In this document: positions 37,745 through 51,529 of the stretch, in pieces
Layout of the letters: each line of letters starts with the position of its first letter
Numbering within the stretch: position 1 is the first letter of the stretch
From: Istiophorus platypterus
Lineage: Eukaryota; Chordata; Actinopteri; Istiophoriformes; Istiophoridae
Assembly: GCA_016859345.1 (NCBI GenBank)
Contig: CM029118.1
Span: 29,651,501-29,715,500 of the forward strand
Reading direction: 5' to 3'
DNA length: 64,000 bases
The notes under the pieces: model-generated
Told to the model about the DNA's origin: nothing
Database searches by the model: none
Seen by the model: the letters and a program-made list of their open reading frames with translations, nothing else
Made by a program: the position numbers and the translations under genes

Positions 37745-38864
37745 ACTATGAAATCCCATAAAGACTTAAAAAGAACAGAGTGCCTTTGTGCTCGCATTAT
37801 TAACTGGGTCTAATCCACACATGCTCTATTGTACTATACAGCTCTAAGATTTACTCCAAATATGTCCCCCTGAGTCTACATTATAAGGGAAGATACAGAT
37901 ACTTTAGTAATGTCTGGGAGCATGAAACCTACTGAAGAACAAAAACAAATGTCTTGAAAAAACAACAACTCTCTAAATACAGCTTTATAAGGTATTTGTT
38001 TGCTTAAGCGAGAAAAAAAAAAATTAATAACAGACAAATTTTAGATCCTGCTGGTTTGCCTAAGGGGAAATGGTAATAAGAAAAGTTTTTTTTGTTGTTG
38101 GTGATTTTTTTAAAAGTTTTATTTAGCCTTTTATCAAGCATTAAATGAGAACAAAGCACTTTGCCAAGGATTTTTAGAAGTTTTGGGTCTGCCACAAACC
38201 CACTTTCAGATCTAGATGCAGGTCACAAATGGCTTTTAGGTGAACAGTATTTGAAAAGCAAAACATCTGATGTCATTAGAACCCCAGAAAAAATATCATG
38301 TAGTGTGCATTTGTGTCTTTCCTTAAGTATGAGTCAGTGTTCTGTACCTTTTATGATCCTCCACTTTTGTACATGGAATATGTGATGAATGTATCGTAAC
38401 ATTGTAATGACAGTGTCTGTGTGCTTTTTTGTGGGTAAACACATTTGTGTGATCACCAGTACTCGCAACCCTGTCTCCCAGAGATTACATTTATATATTA
38501 TGAAATTGTTTTCCCACTGAATTGTTGAGGCAAATGTAATCGGAGGCTGGATTATGTTCAGAGGCAACATTTTTTTGAATGAATGAAGCGCCACATTTGT
38601 GAATTATCCTGGAGGTGATTGTGGTGGATGGTAGGCATACAAAGCTGAGGACTGTGACTCCAGAGACCATGGTCCACATCCAGACTCTCATCTGAGGTTG
38701 GGTGTAGGCAACAAAAATATTTTGGTAAAGGCTAGGGAAAACGCTTGGTTTTTGTTAAATGGAAATAGACATGTTGTGTCTCAAGTCACTGTGGATATCT
38801 ATCAGTGCTAGACTGAATGTTTTGGTGGAAAAAACTACACTGTCAGTGAATGGATTTAAACCCT

Positions 38865-39195
38865 TGCTATGATCAATGCCTCACCACAATTTTATAGCTG
38901 AGGTCCACAGAAAGTTCCTTGGACTTCATGGCTTGGTTTTCTTCCTGACATGCAGTGTGAACTGTGAGATCTTTATATACACAGGTGTGTTCCTTTCTAG
39001 ACTATGTCCAGTCGATTCAATTTGCCAAAGGTGGAGTCCAGTAAAATTGTATATTATTATAGGATATTAAAAGAAAGGGGCATGCACCTGACCACAATTT
39101 AGAGTGCCATATAAAGAGCCTGAGCTCTTTTGTAAATAAGAGATATCAGTTTTAGATTTTATGTATCAATTTGCAAAAAAAGTCACTGCAGAAAA
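38865..39195 (-). mobile_element. Tc1-like fragment, transposase N-terminal end plus terminal region
   Basis: Sequence such as gtccacagaaagttccttg, ttcatggcttggttttc and acacaggtgtgttcctt matches the region between the transposase start and terminal repeat of a widespread fish/salmonid Tc1 family. It continues to ttttgtaaataagagatatc and caatttgcaaaaaaagtc. The fragment represents one end only, with the transposase on the - strand. Confidence 0.6.
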
Positions 39196-39308
39196 AAAAG
39201 GCCTCACACAAACATGTGGCTCCAAAGAGCAATAACTGCTCCAAATCTTTCTTTCCTAGCTCAGAGTGTGCCCTCTTCACCTCAAACTGTGTGAGAGTGG
39301 ATGTGTAA

Positions 39309-39368
39309 AACTCCACCTCTAGGCCAGTCAGATGTCAAACTCCACCTCTAGGCCAGTCAGATGTCAAA
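39309..39368. repeat. Exact 29-bp tandem duplication
   Basis: Two identical copies of a 29-base unit containing ctccacctctaggccagtca, between a Tc1 fragment and the hAT pseudogene. Confidence 0.9.
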
Positions 39369-39473
39369 TCCAAGAGTTTTTCCTCATGACTGACAGGAAG
39401 CTTGGGTCTCTCACTCAATCCATCTCTGCCAGTTACTCCTCCATATCAGGGAAGTAAGAAATAAAACCACCAA

Positions 39474-40640
39474 TCAAGTTGGCCAAAAGACCTTTTTATG
39501 ATTGACTTCACTGGAAATATCTCCAGATCTTGACCTTGAGAATAAAGCATTCACACACGGAGAGCAGGTGAAATCCCCCTTTTCCAAATGCCATTTTCCA
39601 CAGCTCTGTTTTCTCAAGGAAACCACCCACCTTGTAATATAAGTTAAAAATGCTGGTTTTCTTGCCCTACATATGTTCATTTCATCCAGTTTGCTAAATA
39701 TATCTGTTAGATAGAACCGATTTGCAAGCCAGTCTGTTTCCTCACACAAGGTAGCATGGGGCGATCCCTGCTCTGACAGAAAGGTGCACTCTTCAGATTG
39801 TGATTCCAGCCACCTGTCAGGTATTCTCCCTAAAGAGAGCCAGCACACTTGTGTGTTTAATAGCAGTTGTGTGTGTTAAGCTCCCATGTTTCCACAAAGG
39901 TGGCAAACCAGTTGTGCATAAAGGGGCTTTAGCGTTGAAGTTTATTACTTTGACACTGTTATTCAAAACATCATGCAACACAGAATTTTTTTGGACACCA
40001 GTGCTTCCCTGAGGATGAACTTCAGAGCTTTTGAATTCAGGCCATGAGCCCTTTCACCTGGCCTATCCTTTACGCAGCTACATCAGTAGACACACTAGGG
40101 CAGGTTTTCCAGTTTAGACCGTTTTCGCAGGGACACACATTAACGACAATAAAAATGTCCTCTTCAGTTTGTTTCCCCTACAAACTCTTGTAACTTCACA
40201 AATGTCATCAATATCATTGTATCTCATGAAAGCAAAAAGTTCTGCATTTCTACTGATATCTGTTAATTTGAGCTAGAGTGAAAAGGATTTGCTAAGTTTT
40301 CCCACAAGTTGATCAACAATCTGTTCCCATCGTATCTATTTTGAAGAAAAAGGTTTAACTTGACAAAGGTAAAGTTTCTAATTTATCTCTTGAATTTTTG
40401 TGCCATTTTGTCTCAACCAACACAAAAGCTACTGGAAGTAAAACAAAGTCATTAGTGCTTTGGCTGATGATTAGCATCATTTTTTGGGATGATGTGATGT
40501 TTGAAAGTTTTCTCTTAAAAACCTCTGGTTGCTTACAAAAATGACACTATTGGTTTGTGCTGAGATGTCATTGGAGGTGTGCTGGCCCTGTGCAACTGTT
40601 GTGTAAATTCTCTCCACAAAAAAACAGTGCCATCAGAGGG
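39474..40640 (-). pseudogene. hAT transposase pseudogene, ZBED5/SCAND3-like
   Basis: The longest frame (39848-39474, 124 codons) begins CWLSLGRIPDRWLES, matching the TEVRWLSRG motif region. It then has ETDWLANRFYLTDIFSKLDE and ends near LEKGDFTCSPCVNALF, the order seen in ZBED5/FAM200-type domesticated hAT transposases. Upstream on the - strand (40560-39850) decayed frames continue the family: AELFAFMRYNDIDDICEV near 40230, ILREALVSKKILC near 40010 and LCGNMGA near 39890. Stops and frameshifts interrupt it. No BED finger or terminal repeat is identified. Confidence 0.68.
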
Positions 40641-40744
40641 TTGCAACTTGTTGAGGTAAATCCCAATAAATCATGGGAGACAGTCCTGGAAGCTTTCAGG
40701 GAACGAGGCTGTGCACTGCAGGGGTGTGGTGTTTAACCAGATGA

Positions 40745-41050
40745 ACAGTGGCTTCAGAAAGTATTAAGACCCCTTCACTTTTCCACATTTTTTTTACACT
40801 GGCAATTTTGCCCATCAGTCTACCCTCAATAACTGATGATATGTGAAAACTGAAAAGTGTGAAAAAATGTTTTCATGTGTGTCTGGCAAATTTATTAAAG
40901 GCCAGAAACTGAAATCTTTCCTTTACAAAATATTCAGACCCTTAATTCAGTACTTAATGGATGTTTCTTTGGCAGCATCTACAACTTCAATGCTTCTTCT
41001 CCCTACAAGCTTTGCACACCTGGATTGGATTGATGGTACATTTTCAAAAC
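40745..41050 (-). mobile_element. Tc1-like fragment, opposite terminal region
   Basis: Starts cagtggcttcagaaagtatt, the hallmark end of the same Tc1 family. It continues through aatattcagacccttaatt, ggcagcatctacaacttc and ctttgcacacctggat, corresponding to the transposase C-terminus read on the - strand. It stops at about 41050. It lies after the other end fragment at 38.9 kb in the same orientation, so the two are separate insertions or rearranged pieces. Confidence 0.6.
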
Positions 41051-41844
41051 CAATGACTAGTTCTTCATTCTTAAAGTGTTTTCACTTGTCTGAGTGCAAA
41101 ATTATATTTGAAGACACTTCTAAGTAAGCATAAATTTCCCTTGTATGCATCTGTTTCCAAATGCAGCATTTTCCTCACATCTGTTTTGATGCACCAAGCA
41201 GCAATAGGCTAATTACTCCCCAATGAGGCGGGGGGGCCCACTGGTACTTGACAGTTGGTGAGAACCATAGTTGTACGGGGTGGTTTTTACTCCAACTGCA
41301 ACAAGACAACATTGGGCCTATTAAAACCAAGTGACACAAAGGTGAGATTTCTGCTTTATGGGAAGAGATTTTCAATCGGTAGATTTCGATTTTGCAAGAT
41401 AAGGAAATTGGAGGAAAAGGAGTAAATGGCTGGGAGCACTGGCTAATGCTACCGGCAGCAAAAGAAGAAGAGAATGCAAAGCAAACATGGTAAATTGCTC
41501 TGTATACCCCCTAAAGTGATATAATCAGGTTAATATGGCAGCAAGTTGCTTTAAAAATTCTATGACCAGGTTAATGTGGCTTTTGAAATGCTGTAAGAAG
41601 CAGTGGTAGCAGTGTCATCAAGCAGCAGCAAAGCTTTCGGGTGAGCAGTGTGTACAGGCATGCAGCAAAATAATGAGCATTGCACTGATGGCTTAAGTAC
41701 ACTGTCATGATTAAAAGGGTGTGTTTGATACGTGTTGCAGAGAAGGGAGTATGTCATGTGAATATAGAAGCGTTCTTGAGATGGGCTGCCTGAAACTAGC
41801 TCGAAGGCTTTGCTTCATTAGTTGAGAGTAGATGAGAAACAGAT

Positions 41845-42345
41845 GTGTTTTCAGATAAATATAAATATCTTGGTGTCTTTCTAGATTAAAGTGTGTAATT
41901 TTAAATGGTGCATCTGTTCTAGCAGGCTCCACAAGCAGGGTGTTTGGAGGTATTACAGGAAAAATCTAAAATACTGAGAGATGTGGGTTATCCAACTTAT
42001 TCCAAATGTTATCAAATATGTGTCTGTCCTGTCTTATATTGTGTGTAAGGAATATGGGTTATAAAAGGTTTTGTGAATATGTCTATACTAGGGCAATTAG
42101 ATACTTTTTGGGAGTTCAGAAATATGTCCCTGTTTTGGGGGTTAATGGAGATATTGGGTGGGACCTTTGAGATCAGCTGGAAGGTCAGCATGGTGAGCTT
42201 GTGGAACAGGCTGCTGGGTTTACCAACCAGTAGGGTTGCTCCTAAAATATTTTATTGGGATTTTTTAACTTGAGGCGAAAGAGCATCTGAAATATCGTAC
42301 CCACTTCAATAATGGGGAATTTGAGGACAATTATTAGCAAAAAAT
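41845..42345 (+). mobile_element. LINE reverse-transcriptase C-terminal remnant
   Basis: Broken + strand frames give KYLGVFLD near 41865, ASVLAGSTSRVFGGI near 41910, then VYTRAIRYFLGVQKYVPV near 42081 and GVNGDIGWDL near 42140, ending KIFYWDFLT near 42248. This is the layout of the post-RT region of an I/jockey-type fish LINE (R-A-R-F-L-G-V block, then GDxGW). The upstream RT and endonuclease are absent, and stops are present. Confidence 0.6.
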
Positions 42346-42637
42346 TATCTGTTCACTGACATGAACTGTTGCATAAATGTTGATTTTGTTTTTTTCCGCT
42401 ATGTTTGTTTAAATTGTTATGTTTGCATTTGTATTTGGTATGTATTTATCTAATTTTCATTGTTGGAGATCTCAGTGGACATTATATTTAGGCTATTCAT
42501 ATTTGAATTAGGTCATCAATTTGTACTGTTAGATGCTGGTGGATTACATGACAGAATGATTGATTTGCTGTATTAATTCCATGAAGGATGAAACATGTAA
42601 ATTGCCAAACAAGAAATAAAATGATGAATTGTATTCA

Positions 42638-42658
42638 ATAATAATAATAATAATAATT
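42638..42658. repeat. (AAT)n tract
   Basis: Six or seven aat units in AT-rich DNA after the LINE tail. Confidence 0.85.
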
Positions 42659-42659
42659 A

Positions 42660-45600
42660 ATTCATTAATTGGTTAATCTATGAAAAAGAAAAATCTTCAG
42701 AGGGCATTTGATTTGCTGTAGCGGGAAAAACACAGGTAACAACATTATAATGACTGCAGTCTTTAAGTGTGTCAGTTTCGGTCCAGGACATTGGTGCAAA
42801 GTGGCTCACTGATATGACTTACTGTGACACTTAAAAGAACAGACTCACCATATTTCTCCTTTTCCTGCTATGACAAATATCTGGTATGAAATACGTCTAT
42901 ACACTGGGACACATACTTTATGCAGGGGGACGAATTATATTTGGTAGAGGAAAAACTAAGTGATGACTATCAGAAACAGGCCAATAATAAAATCAACCAA
43001 CTCATCTTGTGCATTAAGAACAATCCAATGCAATTAAATATACCAGTTCTGAAAAAAAACTGCTTTTGTTAATCTTAAATCTATTTTTGTTAAATCTGTC
43101 TGAGAAGTGTTTAGTTAATGGTGTGCTGCCTAGATGTCCTGTCAAGGCAGAGACAATAAGGCTTCTCTGGGGGAATCTGAAGTTCATCCAGTTGTCCTGT
43201 ATTTAGGAAGAATAGCCACAAGAGGGAGGCAGACACACATTTAAAGTAAGATAAAAGCCCAGTAAACTGTACATCAAGAGGCCCTGAGCATTTCTACACA
43301 GACATGTCTCTCAAAATGATAATGAAGTAGGTAATTATAAATAAGTAAATAAGTAAAAAAATAATATTGAAATCATAAAAGATTTTCATACAGTATGTGC
43401 TGCTGCCATGTTAGGGCTTACCATGCACCATAAGATAAACGTATCCCTTTGAGTTTTGAAAACAGCAGTTATCTGGCTTGTTACAGCCAATCTCTCGCTC
43501 CAGTGTTGTGAATTAGTCTAAATCGATAAAATATTTAAGAGTAAGAGAAGAGAAACTAAGCCAGCTGGTGACATCAAAGTGTCTACTAACATACACTGGA
43601 GCAACTTGTTTACATGGGACGGTGGCAAGTCCCTTTGGGAGGTCTGGCCTGGTTCTAATTTTACTCAGCAAACAACAGCAATGGCAGTGTCAACACACAG
43701 AAAAAACTAACCACTGGCAAACAAGTCTAGATCTATGCCAGTGGTTAACAAGAACCTCAGTGCAGTTGCTGGTCTAGTTTATGTTGGGCTGTTCACGGTC
43801 TCCAGTGCTCAACTGCAGAACTGGTTCTTGTGTGTCAGTTTCATAAAGGTGGCTCATTTTGAAAAGTTGAAGTAGCCAAAAAAACTGGACCACGAGTACT
43901 CTGTTTCATAAAGCCATGTCTTGTCTCTGTGCCTAGTTTTGAGCTAGGTTAGGTATGCTAGTTGCTAGTCAAGGTATGGTAGAGGTTAGCCTTGGTCTGA
44001 TCACAGCTACATATTGATTGGGTTGCTGAGGTAGGAATATGAGTTACCAGGCTCATCAAATGAATAGCCTAGCTCAGGAAGAAGGTAACTTGTCTCTAAG
44101 ATTGATAAAGAAGTTTAAATTTTGGAATCTTGTGCATCATGGAAAATTTGGTTAAAGTGACAGCAAAACCTTAAATTTTAAGAAAGTGATAAGCAAAACG
44201 ATACAAAATCACATTACTAGAATAGAATGAGATGCTATTGGAAGTGTAGAAATAATTTCCAAATATTAAAAGTAAGGCTAATGCATTTATATCAATAAGC
44301 ATTGGAATCATCATATTTTTCATGATCTTTCTCATTAGTACAAATGTCAGTATTTTTTCTTTTATGTCTCATGATAAACAAGATACAGATAAAAAAGTTT
44401 TAAAGGTTTTATGCCAAACTTTAGTGATGGAATATGGAGTACACTGTCAGGAATCTCTTTGAGAGTGAAAGATTCTTTGCTAAATTAAAACACAGCTGTA
44501 ATCATCACTATGTATTTTGTATTGTAAACTATCCCTCTGTTATTAGAAGACTCTGTTTTAAAACCAGAGTGGACATGGAAAGCCTGTAAAAAGCAAAACA
44601 ATTCTGACCTATATAAATATCTATTGCTCTTTATCACACTTCACTTAATGTAAACTCAATAAAGTTGTTTGTGTCAGGATCCTGTAGGAATGACAAGTAA
44701 GCCAGTGATGTGATGGGTCAGTAGTTCAGGATAAGTTTTACATTGCTGAAATAAGCCTGGTTTAAACAGTAAACTTGCATTATGAAACACCACTCAAGAC
44801 CAATTTTGATAAGATTACTTGTACATGGCCACTCGCAGACCTAAGAAAATGAAGTGAAGGTAGGAGGCTGAGTGTGTAGCAATAAAACATATATTTCTAT
44901 ACCAACATTATACTACTCTCAAATTCATGGTGGAAGACACTTTTCTTGAACCTTATTCTCCTTGTTGCTGCGGCTAATGACACACAAAATGATGAGTGTA
45001 TTGTTGTTATGTGTGACACAGTACATCCTTTTTCTAAGCAACACTATAAGCAAAAACACCAGTATTGTCAAAAAAAGTTCAGATAATGTACAAAAATAAA
45101 TGAACGAAGTATAACCTCCTTTACATGCTTTGCATATTACTACTTACTGGCCCTGAGGTGCAAAACACATTGGTCAAAACACAACAACAAAAATACAACA
45201 TTTCAAAAACAGAAAATGCAATTTTTTCATAAGAGACATAATTTCACAAAACACAACATTTCACAAAATGGACAGGGTTGGGACAACAATTTTTGTTCAT
45301 GATTGGACAGATCACACATTATTTTTCACCCCTTTGCTGGTACAATGTTCGTATACACGTCAAAGTTCCAGACGTTGGCCCAGTAAATAGCAAGGAACTT
45401 TTTTTTTTTTTCAAAATATGGGAATAACTTACAACAGCGTACGAAACGTGGCAAGGTGCATCTTTGGTAAATAGCAAGATTAGAGGATATAAGTACCAGT
45501 CGTAACATGGTCACGGGCCCTTGTGCTGCTTTCTACAGTTTTTTAACCCTGATTTCTGGCAAGATCATAATGTCAAACATGACACACCAGAAGAAAACAG

Positions 45601-47200
45601 AAAGGCTAACTCATCTACTGGAAATGGGAAAGAAGTTCAATTCAAACATACTTTCTTTTAGTAGGCTTACCCACTTTTAGAGAACCCACATATACTCTCC
45701 AGTTTTGGTGTAAAATGGGTATAAGCAGTTTTTACAACAGACATATGGACATCAAGAGTTGCAGAGGCTTATTTAAATGTTTCATGCGACTTTATTGATG
45801 AGAACTGTTAAATGCTAACTACCAAAGATCTTAAATGAGGAAGACAAGTCCTTTATCAGTCCATCCATTGATGCTCTGATGATCTTGAAGAAGGAACAAG
45901 TGTGATGGCATAAAAAAACATTTCAGTTTCAAAAGTGATTCCTCTTGTGTAACTATTTTCAAGAGCAACTGCACCTCTTGAAAAGGTAGCATGGTACCAA
46001 CAGAGCTGTCGCTGCAATGCCGACATCATGTCAGAAGTACTGAAACTTTTTATGGTCTTGAACAAACTTTGGTCTGACCAAATGAGATGGTCTCAGTCTG
46101 GATTAAACTGAACCATGGTTGTTCATTTGTAGTGTTTTTTGGGTCATTTGGACTTTTGGACCAGTCAGATGATCAATCAATATATAATTGAAAAAGACAA
46201 CTAGGAATAAACAAAAATGAGTCACGGTAGCACATGAGTAGAGGAAACTAAATATTTAAAATCAATTTGGTCAAAGGAAGACAAAAACTCAGCTTGGAAA
46301 CCGTGTACCAATAAACAATACAATTTTTGAACAACGAGGATGATCATTTTGTGAACTAATGTCGAATGCAGACGGAAGTTGGAGCTGCTGGTAATAATGC
46401 CATAATGACTGTACAGTGGCAAGGCCATGAATATGTTCATTTATTTTCTATTTTCTCTATTCAACCAGAAAGGGCAACCCACTAAAGTGACAACATACCA
46501 ATGTCAGATTCACGCCTGTCTACGAACCAATCAATGTCAGTTATAAAGAGACACAACTCACATAGGTAATGACAACTGGGCTTAGGTCTGTCATGCAAAT
46601 TACTGAGTGCACTCACAAAATTGCAATGTGGACTGTCAGCTGTGAAAACACCCTTAGAGCCTCAAATACTTGCATCTCAGGTGCAGTGTACCGGTGCCAC
46701 TGATGTCTTTATTGAAATATGTTGATTTTCAATAGAAAAAGTCTTTTCAATTGACCAAGCACAAGTAATGTGGTAAAAAACAAACATTGCCCTGCTTGAG
46801 AAGGCTAGCCAGAAGATACATGGGAATCCTTGCCTCTTCTCTGTCTCTCTGTCTCTCCTTGAACAAAAATCCCCAGAGACTCCTGACTGGCCATAATGGG
46901 TATATCATGGGATGTAACTAGGACTATCATTTATGCTTTTGCCTTAATACTTATGGCAGGTGAATGTTATTTCCTGTGTCCAGTTTCTTGCTGTGTCTGC
47001 CTTGGCAGGGTTATTGCTCAAATATTGAGTTGTTTGATAGGTTGGGAGAAGAGATAGAAATATTAAGGGCATATTTACATTCTCAATTGGCGTTCAACAA
47101 CTGTCCCTTCAAACACTGGAAACCTAATTGAAAGAAGGACTGACAACGCGGAACACCTTTCTTAATCAAGCAACACAAGTAACATCAATCTTGAAATACA
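42660..47200. other. No gene seen
   Basis: AT-rich DNA with one possible repeat (45130-45410). 43800-44110 has tcataaag phrases at several places, like an old short inverted-repeat element, but no clear ends. Confidence 0.5.
45130..45410. repeat. Possible dispersed repeat rich in aaaacacaac
   Basis: Repeated caaaacacaacatttcacaa and caaaaacagaaaatgc phrases followed by ctttgctggtacaatgttcg. It has the texture of a fish short repeat; no coding or ends. Confidence 0.25.
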
Positions 47201-47207
47201 ATTATGT

Positions 47208-48626
47208 ATACATAAGTATTTGGACTGTGACACAAATTTTGTAATTTTGCCTCTGTACACCACTACAATGGATTGAAACAAAGCCATTGAGATGTGATTG
47301 TAGAGTAGAAATTCAGCTTTAATTCAAGGAGCTTAACATAATTATCACCTTAACTTTTTAGGAATTTTTATACAGTCCCTCATTTTCAGGGGCTCTGAAG
47401 TAATTGGACAAACAACTATAATTACACATATAAGGATTACTTTGACACTTTAATCAAAAAATTTTGCAGTCAATTACTGGCTGAAGTCTGGAACCCACGG
47501 ACATCACCAAAGACTGAGTTTCATCCCTTGAGATGCTTTGCCAGATCTTTACTGCAGCCGCCCTCAATTACTGCTTGTTTGTGGGTCTTTCTGCCCTCAG
47601 TTTTGTCTTCTGTGAGTGAAAAGCATAGTAAATTGGGTTGAGGTCAGGTGACTGACTTGGGGCCATTGAAGAATATTCCATTTCTGTGCCTTTAGAGGCT
47701 CTTGGGTTGCTCTCACAGTATGTTTTGGGTCATTATCCAGCTGTACTGTGAAGCATCATCCTATCTGTTTTTCAGCATTGGGCTGAATCTGAGCAAATAG
47801 TAGAGCTCTATACACTTCAGAATTCATCCTGCTGCTTCAATAAACATCAGGGACCCCGTTCCGTTAGCAGCCATACATGTCCATGCTATTACACTGTCTC
47901 CAACATGTTTGACAGATGATGACAAATGACCAAAGAATCTTGTTCCAGAACTGTTCAGGCTTTTTTAGATGTTTTCTGGTAAAGTCTAATCTGGCCTCTC
48001 TGTTCATGAGTGTTACCAGTGGTTTTGCACCTGGTGGTAAACTCTCTGTATTTATATTCATGAAGGTGAAGGTGTCTCTTGACTGTAGACTTTGACAATG
48101 ACACTCCTGCCTCCTGAAGATTTTTCTTGACCTGGCTTTTTCTTCTCCATGGAAAGAATTCTGTGATCATCCACTTTAGTCATCTTCCGTGATCTTCCAG
48201 GCCTTTTTGTGTTGCTGAACTCACCAGTGCATTCATTCTTTTTTTAAGAATGTACCAAATATTTTTTAATTGGCCACTCCTAAAGTTTCTTCATCTGTCT
48301 AATAGATTTGTTTTATTTTTTCAGCTTAATGATGTTCTCCTTCATTTGAATCAGCACCTTTGTATCACATATTAGAAGTTCCCATCAACAGCTACCAAAT
48401 GCAAAGGCCACATCAGACCATGAAACTGATGGTCAGTTAAGTGTCCAACTAATATTGAGCCTCTGAAAATGGGTGATGGTTTAGAAAAAAAGCTGTAATT
48501 CCTAAACAGTTAATGCAATTATTTTGTTAAACCCCTTGAATTTAAGTCTACACTTAACCCATACCTTGATGGCTTCATTTCCAAATTGCAAAATTACAAA
48601 AATTGTCATTGTTCAAATACATATTG
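47208..48626 (-). mobile_element. Near-full-length Tc1-like transposon with long terminal inverted repeats
   Basis: The ends (47208-47370 and about 48495-48626) are imperfect inverted repeats of about 130-160 bases. Left cataagtatttggactgtga pairs with the right end read in reverse, and both share ttgtaattttgc and the inner atttaggaatt-like edge. Between them a Tc1 transposase is encoded on the - strand. The frame 48170-47955 gives MITEFFPWRRKSQVKKNLQE and STVKRHLHLHEYKYRE, the paired helix-turn-helix region, and frame 48061-47864 continues into the core. Stops and shifts break the frame. This is the most complete DNA transposon in the window. Confidence 0.75.
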
Positions 48627-49169
48627 ACCTAACCCTACATAGTTGACTCTAAAGAAAAAACATGGATTGTGTATTGAAAAGAATATGGGAATGTGAATGT
48701 TTCATGAACCTAATCCCATTAGAGCCCTGTCTCTGACACATTGTAGATTCATTAGACGTACCTACAGAAGGTGTGGGCAGATCAATCTCTAAACTATCAT
48801 CCAACCAATACCACATTTTGTTTTAAGTATCAATATCAGCATCACAATCTTTCAATCACAATCAAGATCAATACAGAGAGACAAAGAGACAGAGAAAACG
48901 TGGATCAGCCTCTCCATTCCACCGCTCCTGCAAGCCACTGCAAACACCAGTGTTTCCTTATCTACTACTTGATGTGTCTGGCATTAGATCACCTTCAGTC
49001 TATATTACTTGGATGCACTACACTCTGCTTCTCTACAGCTTTTTTGGGCATACACAGACTTTGTTTGGATTTTAGGGCTCTAAGCACCAACAGTGTTGGA
49101 ACCCTCTATGGTATTCAGAGCACACATGCTCTGAATCACTGTCAGAGCATATCCTGTGATTCACTATGG

Positions 49170-49395
49170 TCTAGTTGTAGGAGGTAATGTGTGTATAAAC
49201 AGGTATTAAGATTGATATTAATTTACATATTTGAAGAAGTTGAAGTTTGTGATGTACTGGATTGTGTAGATTCTGAATATAATCAGTCATGGTCAAACAC
49301 ACACAGACAAGAGGGTTATCACTGCATATCAACAAAGTATTCTTCTTAATGAGACTGATAAGAATGATTACATATTAAAAAATGTAAAAGATAGA
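49170..49395 (+). repeat. Diverged direct repeat, copy 1
   Basis: From ggaggtaatgtgtgtataaac to ctgataagaatgat this aligns colinearly with 56843-57045 (shared gagggttat, atatcaac, tcttcttaatga). Sequence upstream of the shared start does not align. Nature unknown. Confidence 0.6.
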
Positions 49396-49679
49396 AACTA
49401 AATCAGGAGGAATTCATTCAAAGTACCGTGTTTGTCTCTTTGGTTCATTGTTTCGGACTTTGTCTGGGACTAAAAAAAAGAAGTTGGTAGAACTTGGCAT
49501 ACAGCCTACTAACATGTTGCAAGGCATTGTCCTGAGGTCTCTATGTCTCTTTGTGTTACTTGCTTCACAAAACTAACAGTGGTGATCCTGTATAACTGGT
49601 ATCATGACTGGTAAAAAAAAACTCTTGTGTATTTTTTCATTGTGTTTGGGATCATGATCATGTTAAATAATTCCTCCCC

Positions 49680-50390
49680 TGCCAATGTTCTTCAGACTGG
49701 GCATCATCTTTTCATTCACTATTAGAGTATTCATAGTGCCATCTATAAATGTCATCTTCCCCTACGTTTTGGACTTATGCAGCCTCATATCAGCACAGTC
49801 TCATCTCCGTTTTCCACAGTCAGCACTATGCATTCACTGTGGTAGTCCTAACCAGGTTCAGGCCAAACATGCTGGACCCCATCTGATCCAAACAAATTTA
49901 TTTTGGTTTCATCTGACCAAAGAATGTGCTGCCAACACTCATCAGGCTTCTTTTCATGTTCTTTGGCAAAGTTTAATCTTGCGGTTTTGGGCGCTTCTAT
50001 ATATAATGGTTTTCTTCTTAGATGCCGTCTAAAGACTTTAACTTCATGCAGTATCCTTCACACTTTCATATCAGCCACTGAAACCCTAGCTTCCATAGAT
50101 AATCCTTGTGCCAAGTCATTAACATTTAACTCTTTTTTCAATATAAATTTTGTGTAGATATGTGTGGCATCTTTTTTCAGCAACGGCCACTGCCCCCTCT
50201 GTTATTGGTAGTATGGCCCTTCTAGTACCTCCTGTGTTTCAGCTAATGTTCAGTGGTCTACTGAGGCACCTGTAGCCATCTTTACGAAGTCTCACACTCT
50301 TGTTTCTTACTCACTCAGTCAATCGTTTACCATGTCGAGTCGCATGGTATTAGACACAACCTAGACCAAAACTGAGGGAACTGTGGTGTT
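49680..50390 (-). mobile_element. Second Tc1-like transposase remnant
   Basis: On the - strand this reads as decayed Tc1 transposase. The + strand phrases ggtttcatctgaccaaagaa, catgttctttggcaaagtt, gccgtctaaagactttaact and gtttcttactcactcagtc correspond to the core, linker and DNA-binding regions in that order. The open + strand frame 49685-50032 is only a shadow. No terminal repeats recognised. Confidence 0.55.
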
Positions 50391-51529
50391 TGCAGGTTAT
50401 TTTATAACCTCATTCATGAAATTGCCCTTAAGGAGACCTTAATGCTCATTTTCATCTACATATTTTTATCCTGGGACTCCAGTAAATTAGCTCTGCATGA
50501 ATCACGGTTTGAAAAGATAAATCTCGTACTTCCTGTTATGCAACCCCTTAGGTGAGCCACTGATTGACACAGGCAATATTAGCTCCGGGCTCTATAAGGG
50601 CCACTCCCTAAAAATACAATTTCTTTTGATTGGCCAACTTCCAGTAGGCTTCTGAGGGGCAGTATTTTGTGAGCACCATCTCATCCTCTTGCGGGTGGGA
50701 GGCTGTGAAGGCAAACTCTAAAACTAAGTAACTACAAACCAAAACAAAATTCATTCGTTGCTCAAGCCCGAAACCAATCTGGAATAGGAAAAATGGACAG
50801 TAGTAACATCTGCATCAGCAAAGACAACAGAAGGACATATGTTCAGTAAATTTAACCCTAATCCACCTATTACCTGCTTATAGTTTTACATAATGATACT
50901 TTCAATCACAATCCATTTATAGATTTTTCTATATATGCCCCTTTTTAATAGTTGTATGTGTATGAAATGCACTAAAATGCCAACTAAAGAGGAAAATACA
51001 AATATTAACAGTGCAATAAAATGTTATCTTGTTTTCTCGAACACTTATATAGTAAAGCTGCACTGTTGGTTATTTATATGCTGGTGTACATTAAATGCTA
51101 TAACACTGATCGAATTGACTGTTTTGAGAGAACAAGCTGTGCTTGGAGTGGATATCCGTATAAAGAAATCCAACTAAAGCTGATGTCATCTCATTGCAAA
51201 AGTATCAAAAATTCATTGGAAACCTAGTGTACAGAGCAGGCTGACACCTAAACTTTTGTCTCATAGGGATTACCTTTACATACATTTACCTCATTATTTG
51301 AATTTTTGGCCATGTTAAATATGAACATCCACACTGTAATATGGTACAAAGTAAGGAAATGCATAATAGATCCCCTTTAACTGGAGATCACAGATTTAAA
51401 TTATATTTTTGCAGTGATCAATTAACAAAATTTAGTAGGTGTTCTCACTTTTGCTGCAATCAAGTTGTAATTTGGGACCAATATTTTTAATGCTGTCCAT
51501 CTAAGCTGGTAAATTTAATTATACATAAG

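Noticed and set aside
48771..49187. 138-codon + strand frame next to the Tc1 element
   Set aside because: No recognisable motif. It covers interspersed AT-rich DNA and ends at the start of a dispersed repeat.
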